Shown piece after piece: positions 1 through 7,859 of a DNA stretch of 14,550 nucleotides. The notes beneath the pieces were generated by a model. It had not been told where the DNA came from, did no database searches, and saw nothing but the letters and a program-made list of their open reading frames with translations. Origin of the DNA: JBFELO01 sp041552055 (GTDB lineage: Bacteria > Acidobacteriota > Thermoanaerobaculia > Thermoanaerobaculales > Sulfomarinibacteraceae). A program made the position numbers and the translations under genes. Numbering within the stretch: the stretch's first letter is position 1; every line of letters begins with the position of its first letter. The stretch covers positions 1 through 14,550 of the forward strand of contig JBFELO010000113.1 of assembly GCA_041552055.1 (NCBI GenBank), given 5' to 3'.

Positions 1-571
1 CCTCGGCGGTGCGACCCTCCGGCATCAGCAACACCCTTTCGGAGGCGACCGGACCGACCGTTTCGAGGATCTCCAGCACCTCCGGCACATCGTCTCGTTC
101 CTCGACGACGAACTTGAGCTGATGCTCGGGGAAGCGCTCGAGAAGCTCGCGCAGTTGCTCGAGATCTGATCGCCGACGGCGATGGCGCGCCAGCCACGCT
201 CCTTGCGGGTCCGAGTTCGAGGTCTTCGGAGACAGCGAGAGAAGATCGCACTCGAACTCCGGGGCGAGCGTCCCGGCCGTTTCCACCGTAACGTGCAGCC
301 GGGCCTCTCGCAACCTGCGGGTCAGTTCACCGATCTCGCGCTGGAGCAGCGGCTCTCCGCCGGTCACCACGACGTGCCGCAGGTGCGTCGCCTTTGCCTC
401 TGCAACGAGCCCGGCGACGGAACGCCGAGCCCCCTCGGGCAACCAGGAGGTGTAGGGAGTGTCGCACCAACGACAGCGCAGGTTGCATCCCGACGTGCGA
501 ATGAACACGGAGGGCATCCCCACCAGCCCACCTTCACCCTGGAGGCTCACGAAGGTCTCTACAATGTACAC
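1..571 (-). CDS. queE: 7-carboxy-7-deazaguanine synthase (radical SAM), 3'-truncated by the window edge
   Basis: Read on the minus strand from GTG at 571, this gives 190 codons with no stop before the window ends; the family is usually a little over 200 residues, so little is missing. The N-terminus has the QueE pattern: a SLQGEG motif (residues 9-14), then the radical-SAM cysteines C29, C33 and C36 in CNLRCRWC followed by DTPYTSW, then VTGGEPLLQ and a LSLSPK-xSNS segment. QueE binds a [4Fe-4S] cluster and S-adenosylmethionine and contracts the ring of 6-carboxytetrahydropterin to 7-carboxy-7-deazaguanine in queuosine/7-deazapurine biosynthesis, in the cytosol. There is no in-frame ATG upstream and no well-placed ribosome-binding site. 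A TACCCT box 7 nt before GTG suggests a leaderless start. It lies 143 nt downstream of uvrC on the same strand, separated by a repeat element. Confidence 0.9.
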   Translation of the reverse strand, partial: MYIVETFVSLQGEGGLVGMPSVFIRTSGCNLRCRWCDTPYTSWLPEGARRSVAGLVAEAKATHLRHVVVTGGEPLLQREIGELTRRLREARLHVTVETAGTLAPEFECDLLSLSPKTSNSDPQGAWLARHRRRRSDLEQLRELLERFPEHQLKFVVEERDDVPEVLEILETVGPVASERVLLMPEGRTAE

Positions 572-578
572 CGGCCCG

Positions 579-584
579 AGGGTA
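579..584 (-). promoter_or_regulatory. -10-like box for a leaderless queE start
   Basis: TACCCT on the minus strand fits TANNNT and ends 7 nt before the queE GTG, the spacing expected if transcription starts at the start codon. The only purine-rich SD-like run (AGAGGA) is about 19 nt upstream, too far to act. No good -35 box is seen. This is inference from spacing, supported by the same arrangement at neighbouring genes. Confidence 0.4.
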
Positions 585-624
585 GCAGCTTTCCTCTTGA
601 CATTTGACTCAGTTGGGAGGTCCC

Positions 625-709
625 CAACAACCCGTCTCCGTTTCCGTATCCGTTTCCGTCTCCGAATCCTCCCGCGGTTGTTGACGGGGAAACCGGGCAC
701 GGAGACGGG
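625..709 (-). repeat. Hexamer-built intergenic inverted repeat, copy A (3' of uvrC)
   Basis: On the plus strand five CCGTNT hexamers and a CCGAAT run in register from 632 to 667. The first part, CCCGTCTCCG (631-640), is perfectly inverted as CGGAGACGGG (700-709). A second inverted pair, CAACAACC (625-632) and GGTTGTTG (676-683), overlaps it. The element ends 5 nt before the uvrC stop codon. Read in the uvrC sense it begins GCCCGTCTCCGTGCCCG and later contains GATTCGGAGACGG; copies at 10325-10401 and 12546-12615 share these words in the same orientation relative to the preceding gene. It may be a transcription terminator, a 3'-end stabiliser or a REP-like element; no T-tract follows. Confidence 0.75.
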
Positions 710-714
710 CAGAC

Positions 715-2541
715 TCAGTCTTCCGGCGTCACCTCACCGGCATGAAGATGCCGCCACAGATGGCTGCCGAGCCTGGGCCCCAGGGCGCGCTGAAGCTCCT
801 CGACGCCAGCCTGCTGCACACCCCTGACCGACCCAAACCGGTTCAGCAGGGTCCGTGCCCGACCTGGTCCGATCCCCGGCACATTGATGAGCTCGGTGGC
901 GAGGGTCCGTTTACGGCGACGACCCCGGTGGCGGCTCACCGCAAACCTGTGGGCCTCGTCGCGTGCCTGTCGCAGCACGAGATGAGCGGGGTCCGAACGG
1001 TCGAGCCGCAGTGGTTCCCCCGATCCCGCCAGCCACACCAACTCCTCCCGCTTTGCGATCGCGACCACCGGAATCTCGACGCCCAGGGTGTCGAGTGCCG
1101 CCATGGCCGCGTTGAGCTGGCCGACACCCCCGTCGATCAATACCAGATCGGGCAGCTCGAGTCCCTCGTCGCGCAGCCGACGGTAGCGTCGCCGAACCGC
1201 CTCGGAGATCGCAGCGAAGTCATCCACACCCACAACATCCTTGATGTGAAAGCTCCGGTACTGCCGCTTGTCCATTCGTCCGCCCCGCCACACCACGCAC
1301 GATGCGGTCGTCTCCTTGCCGCCCGAATGCGACACGTCGAAGCACTCCACGCGTCGGACCGGGCCTGTCAGGCCCAGCGCGTCCCCGAGTCGCCGCTCCA
1401 GATGCTGAGCCTGACCGAGCGCCGACCGGAATCGGAGCTCAAACGCGGCCCGGGCATTCTCGATCGCCAGGTCCACGCGACGCGCCCTGGGACCTCGCCG
1501 CGGGGTCGTCACCGACACCTTGCGGCTTCGGCGGTGCGTGAGGTAGGCCTGGAGCAGCTCCCGGTCCTCGTCAGGGATCTTCTGAGCGCACTCGACGTTC
1601 CCGGGGATCGCCGGATTTGCCTCGTAGTACTGGGCGATGAAGGAGCTCAGAACGTCCGCACCGGTGACCTCGCCGATCCCCTCGAAGTGGAACTCCCGCT
1701 TGTCCACCAGCTTTCCATCACGATACGGCAGCACGCACACGGTCGCGCTGCGGCCGTCCGCGTGCACCGCGAACACGTCGGCATCGCCGCGACCCGGCTG
1801 CTCGACATTCTGACGTTCGTCGATCCGACGCACGATCGCGATCAGGTCGCGACACTTCGCCGCGAGCTCGTAATCCTCTCGCTCCGAAGCGGACCACATG
1901 CTGGCCTGGAGCCGTGGCACCAGCTCACGGTGGCGGCCTTCGAGGAACAACCGCACATCCTCCACAGCGGCCGCGTATTCCTCCTGGGTCGTCAGTCCCT
2001 CCACGCACGGCCCGAGGCATGCCTTCATGAAGTAGTACAGACATGGCCTCGACAGCCCACCGTCGATGTCGATCTGGCAGGTCCGGACCTGGAAGTGCGT
2101 CCGAGCGAGATCCATGAGCCGGCGCGCCATGTACTGGCCCATGAACGGACCGAAGTAGGCCTGTCCGTCGTCGCGCACCCGCCTCGTGTACTCGACTCGA
2201 GGCCACTCCTCGCCAGTGGTGAGCTTGAGATACGGATAGGTCTTGTCGTCTCTGAGCAGGACGTTGAAGCGCGGGCTGTGGCGCTTGATCAGGGTGTTTT
2301 CGAGAATGAATGCCTCGACCTCACTCGCGGTCACGGTGAAGTCGAGCCTCCGCGCCCGATGCAGCATCGCCACGGTTCGCTCCGGAAGGTCGGATCGCCC
2401 GAAGTAGGACAGGACCCGGTGGCGGATGTTCTTCGCCTTCCCGACGTATATGTCCCGACCTCGGCCGTCCTGAAAACGGTACACTCCCGGCTGCTCCGGA
2501 GCCTGCCGGGCGCGCTCCACGAGGGGATGATCAGGGCTCAC
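715..2541 (-). CDS. uvrC: UvrABC excinuclease subunit C
   Basis: The 608-residue protein is full length for UvrC (E. coli about 610). Domains in order: GIY-YIG nuclease near residues 16-95 with GVYRF (19-23), IYVGKAKNI (31-39) and R42; a UVR motif near 205-235 (REDYELAAKCRDL) that contacts UvrB; an RNase H-like nuclease with ECFDVSHSGG and DLVLIDGGVGQLNAA; and a C-terminal tandem helix-hairpin-helix with NVPGIGPGRARTLL. UvrC makes the 3' incision with its N-terminal domain and the 5' incision with its C-terminal half during nucleotide excision repair, in the cytosol. The start is GTG at 2541, placed so that GIY-YIG begins as in homologues; there is no clear SD, but TAGGCT lies 6 nt upstream. 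It is 73 nt downstream of rnc. Confidence 0.97.
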   Translation of the reverse strand: MSPDHPLVERARQAPEQPGVYRFQDGRGRDIYVGKAKNIRHRVLSYFGRSDLPERTVAMLHRARRLDFTVTASEVEAFILENTLIKRHSPRFNVLLRDDKTYPYLKLTTGEEWPRVEYTRRVRDDGQAYFGPFMGQYMARRLMDLARTHFQVRTCQIDIDGGLSRPCLYYFMKACLGPCVEGLTTQEEYAAAVEDVRLFLEGRHRELVPRLQASMWSASEREDYELAAKCRDLIAIVRRIDERQNVEQPGRGDADVFAVHADGRSATVCVLPYRDGKLVDKREFHFEGIGEVTGADVLSSFIAQYYEANPAIPGNVECAQKIPDEDRELLQAYLTHRRSRKVSVTTPRRGPRARRVDLAIENARAAFELRFRSALGQAQHLERRLGDALGLTGPVRRVECFDVSHSGGKETTASCVVWRGGRMDKRQYRSFHIKDVVGVDDFAAISEAVRRRYRRLRDEGLELPDLVLIDGGVGQLNAAMAALDTLGVEIPVVAIAKREELVWLAGSGEPLRLDRSDPAHLVLRQARDEAHRFAVSRHRGRRRKRTLATELINVPGIGPGRARTLLNRFGSVRGVQQAGVEELQRALGPRLGSHLWRHLHAGEVTPED

Positions 2542-2547
2542 GTGGAC

Positions 2548-2576
2548 AGCCTAGCGGCTTTGCCGGCGCGGTGGAA
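2548..2576 (-). promoter_or_regulatory. Possible leaderless promoter of uvrC
   Basis: On the minus strand TAGGCT (2553-2548) is followed by exactly 6 nt and then the GTG start. Seventeen nt upstream of the box is TTCCAC (2576-2571), a poor -35 match. The -10 match and spacing are the evidence; the -35 is weak. Confidence 0.35.
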
Positions 2577-2614
2577 GCTCGGATTCCACCAGTGGGACTC
2601 CAGATTCAATCGGT

Positions 2615-3325
2615 TCAGCTTTCCGGAACCAACCCGAGTCGTATCAACGCGCGCCGTGCCGCCCGCTGCTGGGCATTGCGCTTGCTCCTGCCCTCGCCGC
2701 GGGCGATGACCTCGCCGTCCCAAACGACCTCGAAGGCCCACGTGCGGCGGTGGTCGGGACCGGACGCCCCGACCTCCTGATAGTCGGGCACGGGCAAGCC
2801 GCGCGCCTGCGCCGCCTCCTGGAGCGCCGTCTTCGGATTTGCCAGGGTCAGCGTGCGCTCGTCGAGATCCTCCACGTCCTCCGCGAACTGCTGACGAACA
2901 AAATCGAACGCCGCCTGCCAACCACCGTCGAGGGCGACCGCACCGATCACCGCCTCGAAGACGTCCTCGAGCAGCGAGTGGCGCTCACGGCCGTGACTCA
3001 TCTGCTCGCTCGGACCGAGCTCGACGAACTTCTCCAAACCCAACAGAGCCGCCATCTCGGACAGAGTGGATGACCGGGCGAGGTGCGCCCGCATCCGCGT
3101 CAGGCCCCCCTGGTCGAGATCCGGGAATCTCTCGTAGAGCATCAGGGCGAGCGCGTGCCCCAGTACGGCGTCGCCGAGGAACTCGAGACGCTGGTAGCTG
3201 CCGCCGTCCGTCGCCGCCGATGCCGAGCCGTGGCGCACCGCCTGTCGCAGCAACTCCCGGTCCTGAAAATCATGCCCGAGGATGCCTTCGAGCTCGGCGA
3301 TCCGGTCGCTTTCCGCCTGCACCAT
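2615..3325 (-). CDS. rnc: Ribonuclease III
   Basis: The 236-residue protein has the usual two-domain RNase III layout. The catalytic domain (about 5-155) carries the signature RLEFLGDAVLG (46-56) with E48 and D52, and a second acidic pair in LLEDVFEAVIGA (D121, E124). A double-stranded RNA-binding domain follows (about 163-233), ending in a KRNAQQRAARRAL helix. RNase III is a Mg2+-dependent, dimeric, cytosolic enzyme that cuts double-stranded RNA during rRNA maturation and mRNA turnover. The ATG at 3325 gives a normal N-terminus. It lies 25 nt downstream of the Mut7-C gene and 73 nt upstream of uvrC. No strong SD is present; TAAGAT sits 6 nt before the ATG, so it may have its own leaderless promoter despite the short gap. 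Confidence 0.97.
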   Translation of the reverse strand: MVQAESDRIAELEGILGHDFQDRELLRQAVRHGSASAATDGGSYQRLEFLGDAVLGHALALMLYERFPDLDQGGLTRMRAHLARSSTLSEMAALLGLEKFVELGPSEQMSHGRERHSLLEDVFEAVIGAVALDGGWQAAFDFVRQQFAEDVEDLDERTLTLANPKTALQEAAQARGLPVPDYQEVGASGPDHRRTWAFEVVWDGEVIARGEGRSKRNAQQRAARRALIRLGLVPES

Positions 3326-3331
3326 GGAGCA

Positions 3332-3337
3332 ATCTTA
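3332..3337 (-). promoter_or_regulatory. -10-like box for a leaderless rnc start
   Basis: TAAGAT (part of TAAGATT) on the minus strand, 6 nt before the rnc ATG. The identical heptamer at the identical distance precedes the Mut7-C gene. No convincing -35 is found 16-18 nt upstream. Confidence 0.4.
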
Positions 3338-3350
3338 CCCCTGATCGTAC

Positions 3351-3845
3351 TCACTCCCGTCCGGGTTCCGACGTGCTTCGGCTCTGAAGTCGGGCAGCGA
3401 CGCGGCCCATAGCGGCGAGGATTCGGTCGCCGTGGCTCCCCGGCCAGTAGACCCGGCCGCACCCCTGGCAGCGTTTGAACCGATCAGCTGATCGGAGAAC
3501 GTACGGCGGCACGTCGTGCGCCACCGTGCCGGCATCCGCGGGTTCCAGCTCACCGTTGCACTCGCCGCACCGCGCACGGCCGAGGCCGACCATCGGCCGC
3601 ACACCGAGGCGCCCGAACACCTCGACGAGCTGTTCCTCCACCCCCTCCGATCGCAGCAACATTGTCCGCGGACCGATCGCCGCGAGCTCCCGGTCACGGG
3701 TCAGCAGCCAGCGGCTCTCGGAACGGGCGCGCTCCGCCAGCAGGCGATCCTCGGTCGACGGATCCATGTATTCTGCGTCGTATCCGAAGAACCTCAGCCA
3801 CCGTGCCAGGGATCCGAGCATCGCGTCACAGACAAAGCGAGGCAT
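3351..3845 (-). CDS. Mut7-C RNase domain-containing protein
   Basis: This 164-residue protein matches the stand-alone bacterial Mut7-C family. The N-terminal part (1-85) looks PIN-like: FVCDAMLGSLARWLRFFGYDA with D7, then LLTRDRE with D51, probable acidic metal ligands. The C-terminal half is a zinc ribbon with CGEC (C93, C96) and CQGC (C126, C129), followed by the characteristic YWPGSHGDRI (133-142). The fold suggests a metal-dependent RNase, but substrates of bacterial members are not established to my knowledge. It is the first gene of the Mut7-C, rnc, uvrC run and lies 25 nt before rnc, which fits an RNA-processing role by association only. The ATG at 3845 has no SD; it has TAAGAT 6 nt upstream. 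Confidence 0.88.
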   Translation of the reverse strand: MPRFVCDAMLGSLARWLRFFGYDAEYMDPSTEDRLLAERARSESRWLLTRDRELAAIGPRTMLLRSEGVEEQLVEVFGRLGVRPMVGLGRARCGECNGELEPADAGTVAHDVPPYVLRSADRFKRCQGCGRVYWPGSHGDRILAAMGRVAARLQSRSTSEPGRE

Positions 3846-3851
3846 GTCGGA

Positions 3852-3880
3852 ATCTTAGCCTGCACCATGCCGACCCCCAA
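3852..3880 (-). promoter_or_regulatory. Leaderless-type promoter of the Mut7-C gene
   Basis: On the minus strand TTGGGG (3880-3875), a 17-nt spacer, TAAGAT (3857-3852), then 6 nt to the ATG. The 17-nt spacer and the 6-nt distance are what a sigma70-type promoter starting transcription at the A of ATG would have. The -35 shares TTG only. Confidence 0.45.
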
Positions 3881-3923
3881 CAGTCATTCCGCCGATTGCG
3901 CAGCGGGATCCCATCCACACCCC

Positions 3924-4045
3924 CTGATTCTAGATGCTGGATGCTGGATCCCCCGCCCGCCCGATTCCAGTCTCTCGTCGCTGGTCGCTGTCCTCTCTAC
4001 CCCCCACCCAATCCGGGGTCCGGGAACCTGGATCCGGGGACCGGC
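3924..4045. repeat. Three adjacent heptamer arrays in a gene-free stretch
   Basis: Three unrelated 7-bp tandem arrays occur in 122 bp. Array 1 (3924-3951) has four units with GAT at unit positions 3-5 and C at 7 (CTGATTC, TAGATGC, TGGATGC, TGGATCC). Array 2 (3970-3990) has three units, GTCTCTC and GTCGCTG twice. Array 3 (4011-4045) has five units: ATCCGGG, GTCCGGG, AACCTGG, ATCCGGG, GACCGGC. They lie between the 5' end of the Mut7-C gene and the 3' end of the sulfatase gene. The shared period across different sequences is the notable point. Short tandem heptamers in gene-free DNA are known from cyanobacteria; function here is unknown. Confidence 0.7.
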
Positions 4046-4335
4046 TTCGGTGTCTGGCCATCGACCGACTGGGGCCTGAACTGATCGTCAGCAGCGATAC
4101 GTGGCCGTTGCCATGGGGATCGCAGGCCTGGCAAAGCCAGGCCGGAGAGGGGGACGGCTGGCTTACGGCCACTCGCTGGTGACGGTGAGTCACAAGCCGC
4201 GCAGCGGCGCAGTAACTCTGAACTCTACTTCAACGCGCCCTCTCCCCTTCATGCACCCCGTGCGCACCCGAGTGGCTGAATTCTCTTGTCGCGCATCCGG
4301 TCGCGAGCTCTTGGGGGCGCGCAGAGGCTGCTCGT
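4046..4335. other. Gene-free stretch with small hairpins
   Basis: No credible gene is seen here. It holds an 8-bp perfect hairpin GGCCTGGC-AAA-GCCAGGCC (4125-4143), a GTGAC/GTCAC hairpin (4179-4193) and a GCCGC/GCGGC hairpin (4196-4208), plus a tandem pair AACTCTG, AACTCTA (4214-4227). All are downstream of the sulfatase gene on its own strand, so one could help end its transcript, but none is followed by a T-run. A structured RNA cannot be excluded. Confidence 0.35.
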
Positions 4336-6276
4336 CTACTCGATATAGCCGAGTGCTCGGAGACGTTCGAGGGTTTCCTCGTGGCCACCTACCACGAGCG
4401 ATCGGGCCTGGTTCCACCACAGGTACGTGCCCGGGGCAAGGGGTGTGTTGCCGGGCGACTCGAGATCATCGATGGACAGCGGCGAATCGACCGTCACTCC
4501 ACGCCACGTCGCGGCACCATCCAGAGGCCGTACCCAGGGCGGTGCCGGATCCACCGCCACCGCCGCCGCGCACACGGGGTACGACGCCGAACAGCTCACC
4601 AACAGCCGATCTCCGTCGCGCAGCACCGTCATGGGCGCTCGGCTCCACGCCTGCACGACCCCGACCTCGCCCTTCACCTCGGTTGCCACCGCCACCGCAC
4701 CGCGCCGCCCCCAGACCATGAGCTGCAGGCCCGGCACCATGCGGCCTGCCGAGCTCGCAAACGCCTGCCCGCACCGGTCCATCAGGCGGTCCGGGATCGA
4801 CCGCGGATCCTGCTCACCGGGATCCGCCTCGAGGTCGAAGTGGAAACCACCGGCGGGCAGCGGCTGCCCTTCCTGCATCGCCGACCTCGCCTGTGCGCCC
4901 AGGTCACCCTGGGCCGCCATGCGCAGCACCACCTTGTCGCGCCCGTCGAGCCAGGACCAACGCATCGGCCCGCCGCCGAAGGTCGAGCTGATGATCGGCG
5001 GTGCGGATCCGCCATCCAGGAGCGACCGCCCGACCATGCCGGTCGTCGCTTCGACCCCCATCAGGGCCAACACTGTCGGACCGAGGTCGAGCAGCTGGAC
5101 CGGGTCCTCGATCTCTCCGGACGGGACCCCGGGACCGGAGACGGCGAGCGGTACCCGCAGCGCCTCCTGAAACAGGTTGAGCCCGTGCCCCCAGGCTCCG
5201 TGCTCCCCGAGGGCCTCTCCGTGGTCGGAGGTCAACGCGACGACGGCGGAGTCGGGCAACTCGTCCAGAAACGGCCCCAACACCTCGTCCACGTGTCGAA
5301 CCTCTTCGGCGTACAGCCGCTTCAACAGGACCCTCTCCTCGTCCGAGGCCGCACGCCTTCGCAGCGCCAGCTCGGCGAGGTCGGGCGCGGTGATCTCCGG
5401 ATCGGAATGACTGCGGTATGGCTGGTGGGGGTCCATCAGATGGAGGTACAGAAACGCGTCTTCGCCCCGGTGGTGGGCAAGCCAGCGGCGGGCTTCCGAC
5501 ACCACCCACGTCGCATCTGGGTGCGCGGCAGGAGCCCGTCCATCCGGAACCATGTAGCTGGCAAAACCACTCGAGAAACCGTTGAGGGCGTGGATCGTGT
5601 AGTTCGCGACCACGGCTCCCCCGATGAAACCCGCGGCCTCCAGCCGGGACGCCCAGGTGGCCACCCCCTCGGGCACACCGATCAGATCGCCCTCGGGTGC
5701 CGTCAGATCGAGCACCGGCCTGGATGTGAACAGCGATGCCACCGACGGGAGCGTCCACGAACAGTTCGCGGTCGCCCGCCGCCACCAATTTCCATCTGCA
5801 AATGCTCTCGATATGCGCGGCGTGAGCGTGGGCGTCAGGTGATCCGCCCGCAGGGTGTCCACGAGGATGACGATCAGCAATCGGGAAGAGGCCAGCGGTC
5901 GACCGATCCTCGGGCAGCCGAGCACGACGCCCGAGGAGGCGTCCACCGTGTATTCACCGGCGGCGAGGGTGATCTCGAGATCGATCCTGGCTCCCGCCTC
6001 CAACTGCCACCTGCGCGATCCTGTCGGTCCATCGAGCCGAAGCGTCGCGGGACCGTCGCCGAGGTTGCGGACGGCGCTGCGAAACTCGGTGTCCCCTCGA
6101 TCGACCCGGAACCGCGTGCCCCGGGCCTCGAGGCCGAGGGCCCACTCCCGCCCCCTGTGGTGCCACTGCCAATCGTTCCGCCTCAGCTGCGTCCAGCCGT
6201 CGTGCCCCCCGGTGCACGAGGCAAAGATCCCGCCGATCGCGAGCAGAAGCACGAAGGTGAAGCCGACCTGACGCAC
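4336..6276 (-). CDS. Sulfatase/alkaline phosphatase-superfamily lipoprotein, Thr-type
   Basis: This is a 646-residue protein starting at GTG 6276. The N-terminus has a hydrophobic signal and a plausible lipobox ending at C21 (IFAS-C), so it is probably an exported lipoprotein. Residues 30-130 are an extra domain without recognisable motif. The sulfatase core begins with LLIVILVDTLRADHL (metal ligand D140), then SWTLPSVASLFTS (174-186), where T175 occupies the nucleophile site; HLMDPHQPY (279-287); and TSDHGEALGEHGAWGHG (349-365) with D351, H352, H359 and H364. There is no C/S-x-P-x-R motif, so a formylglycine sulfatase is unlikely; a phosphatase, phosphodiesterase or transferase is as possible. 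It ends with RLRALGYIE, common in this family. It lies 89 nt downstream of a GT-C-like gene, hinting at envelope glycan or lipid modification. Confidence 0.85.
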   Translation of the reverse strand: MRQVGFTFVLLLAIGGIFASCTGGHDGWTQLRRNDWQWHHRGREWALGLEARGTRFRVDRGDTEFRSAVRNLGDGPATLRLDGPTGSRRWQLEAGARIDLEITLAAGEYTVDASSGVVLGCPRIGRPLASSRLLIVILVDTLRADHLTPTLTPRISRAFADGNWWRRATANCSWTLPSVASLFTSRPVLDLTAPEGDLIGVPEGVATWASRLEAAGFIGGAVVANYTIHALNGFSSGFASYMVPDGRAPAAHPDATWVVSEARRWLAHHRGEDAFLYLHLMDPHQPYRSHSDPEITAPDLAELALRRRAASDEERVLLKRLYAEEVRHVDEVLGPFLDELPDSAVVALTSDHGEALGEHGAWGHGLNLFQEALRVPLAVSGPGVPSGEIEDPVQLLDLGPTVLALMGVEATTGMVGRSLLDGGSAPPIISSTFGGGPMRWSWLDGRDKVVLRMAAQGDLGAQARSAMQEGQPLPAGGFHFDLEADPGEQDPRSIPDRLMDRCGQAFASSAGRMVPGLQLMVWGRRGAVAVATEVKGEVGVVQAWSRAPMTVLRDGDRLLVSCSASYPVCAAAVAVDPAPPWVRPLDGAATWRGVTVDSPLSIDDLESPGNTPLAPGTYLWWNQARSLVVGGHEETLERLRALGYIE

Positions 6277-6365
6277 TGCGACGACATGGTATCAGCCGGA
6301 CGGCCGCGGGTCCCTCCGGTGCGGCACGGGACGGCCGCCGCCTTCTCGCGGTTGGAGCCGGCGGT

Positions 6366-7859
6366 TCAGGGGACGGTCGTCTTTCGATACACGGTGAGTC
6401 GCAGGCCGTGGTCTCCCGGCACTCGGGCCACTGGCCGGTACGATCGAGCAAACCTCCGGTCACCGACGATACCCGCGAAGAACTTGCTCGTCTCGAGATG
6501 GACGAGATAGTCGGGTTGGGAGTCCCAGAATCCCCAGGCGAAATCACCGATCGCGACGTGGGGCGTGATGTCCGGCGTGACGAGTCCCACGAGGTCCACG
6601 ATGCGATTGTCGGTGTAATACCCCAGGTAGCCGATCTCGTGGTAGGCGACGCTCTCCGCCGGCTCGGTGTGGTCGCGCAGCCAACGGGCGAGTTCGGAGT
6701 ACGCGAGGTGCCTCTGTGAGGTCCGAGGGGTCAGTGCCGCTCCCACCGTGGGGACGGCGAGCCACAGAACCACCGCGGTGACCACGACGGCCGAGGCTAT
6801 CGCCCCCCATCGAAAACGGTGGCACAGTCGCACGACCTTCGCAGCCGCAGAACCGAGCCCGACCCCGAGCAGTAGCGACACCACGAAGTAGACGGGCAAC
6901 GCGTACCACGGGTATCCCGCCACGCCGAGCAGCGAGTAGCCGCCGACGTAGGCGACCATCCACGCAACCGGCACCAGCAACGGGCGATGGCGCAACACGA
7001 CCACGACCAGTCCGACCACTACCAGCAGGTACCACAGGCCGAACGCCGGGACGCCCGGCAGTGCCATGCCCCTACCCCAGCTGGGCATCCACACCCCCAG
7101 CAACTGCTCGAGAAATGGTCGCCACAGCCCGGACGCGCCCTGCGCGACCTTCGCTGCCAGGGTGTTGGGGAGCACGCCTCCGAACGTGACCTGTGCGTAG
7201 AGACTCCATGCCAACACGGGAATCGCGAACCCGATGCTCAGCGACAGCACACCCGACCGTGATCGGTCCTTCTCGAGCTGGAATCGCGACTCGCGCCTTT
7301 CGGCGACGACGGCTAGAGTGAACAGGATTCCGAACAGCAGCGCGCCCTCACCGCGCGTCAGCAGCAGCAGAGCCGATACGAAACCGGCGGCGAAGAATCT
7401 CCCTCGGAAAAAGAGCCCGGTCGCAATCATCAGAAGCAGCGCGAAGAGGTACGCCTCCATCTCCAGGTGTCTGACCCAGCCGGTGGCTGCCATGACGAGG
7501 CCGACGATGGCGGCACGCCACTCGGAGAGAAGAAAATCGCGGCGAAAGACGTAGCAGCACCACACAACACCGACCCAACACAAGGCCGACACGAATAAGG
7601 CCAGCGTGGTCAGGTCGACGAAGGGAATGCCGGCTCCGACCGCGGCCACCACGATCGCGTACAGCGGGGTCGTGGTGCCGAGCACGGGCGGTGGGTGGTT
7701 GAATACGAAGCCATCACCGCGGGCGAGGTTCTTGGCGTAGGTGAGCGTGATGAGCGCATCGTCGCCCAGCATCGAGGGATCGACCCGCGTCGCCGCCCAC
7801 AGCGGGAAAAAGCTGGCCAGCACCAGCACCCAGATCACAGGGTTGAGCAGTCTCTCCAT
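6366..7859 (-). CDS. GT-C-type membrane glycosyltransferase-like protein
   Basis: The protein has 497 residues from the ATG at 7859, chosen because GGAGG lies just upstream and a hydrophobic helix starts at once; the same frame is open to 8120 but that extension is arginine-rich and overlaps the divergent gene. About ten transmembrane segments are visible. After the first comes MLGDDALITLTYAKNLARG with D33 and D34, the position of the catalytic acidic pair in polytopic GT-C enzymes that use polyprenyl-phosphate sugars (ArnT, PMT and AftB-like families). A C-terminal extracytoplasmic part contains YHEIGYLGYYTDNRIVDLVGL, common in such proteins. Substrate is unknown. It is upstream of the sulfatase-like lipoprotein gene on the same strand, and the two may work together at the cell envelope. 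Confidence 0.75.
   Translation of the reverse strand: MERLLNPVIWVLVLASFFPLWAATRVDPSMLGDDALITLTYAKNLARGDGFVFNHPPPVLGTTTPLYAIVVAAVGAGIPFVDLTTLALFVSALCWVGVVWCCYVFRRDFLLSEWRAAIVGLVMAATGWVRHLEMEAYLFALLLMIATGLFFRGRFFAAGFVSALLLLTRGEGALLFGILFTLAVVAERRESRFQLEKDRSRSGVLSLSIGFAIPVLAWSLYAQVTFGGVLPNTLAAKVAQGASGLWRPFLEQLLGVWMPSWGRGMALPGVPAFGLWYLLVVVGLVVVVLRHRPLLVPVAWMVAYVGGYSLLGVAGYPWYALPVYFVVSLLLGVGLGSAAAKVVRLCHRFRWGAIASAVVVTAVVLWLAVPTVGAALTPRTSQRHLAYSELARWLRDHTEPAESVAYHEIGYLGYYTDNRIVDLVGLVTPDITPHVAIGDFAWGFWDSQPDYLVHLETSKFFAGIVGDRRFARSYRPVARVPGDHGLRLTVYRKTTVP

Noticed and set aside
597..602. TTGACA on the plus strand as a promoter
   Set aside because: No credible plus-strand gene lies downstream; it is inside the queE upstream region on the opposite strand.
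742..2709. Long plus-strand open frame of about 655 codons
   Set aside because: It is exactly antisense to uvrC and rnc ends, has no family motif and is His/Arg/Pro-rich, as expected for a high-GC shadow frame.
3924..4045. Heptamer arrays as a CRISPR
   Set aside because: Units are 7 bp and contiguous with no unique spacers.
4125..4143. GGCCTGGC-AAA-GCCAGGCC as an intrinsic terminator
   Set aside because: Strong stem but no T-run on either strand and nearly 200 nt from the sulfatase stop.
4381..6510. Plus-strand open frame of about 709 codons
   Set aside because: Antisense to the motif-rich sulfatase gene; composition is shadow-like and no domain is recognisable.
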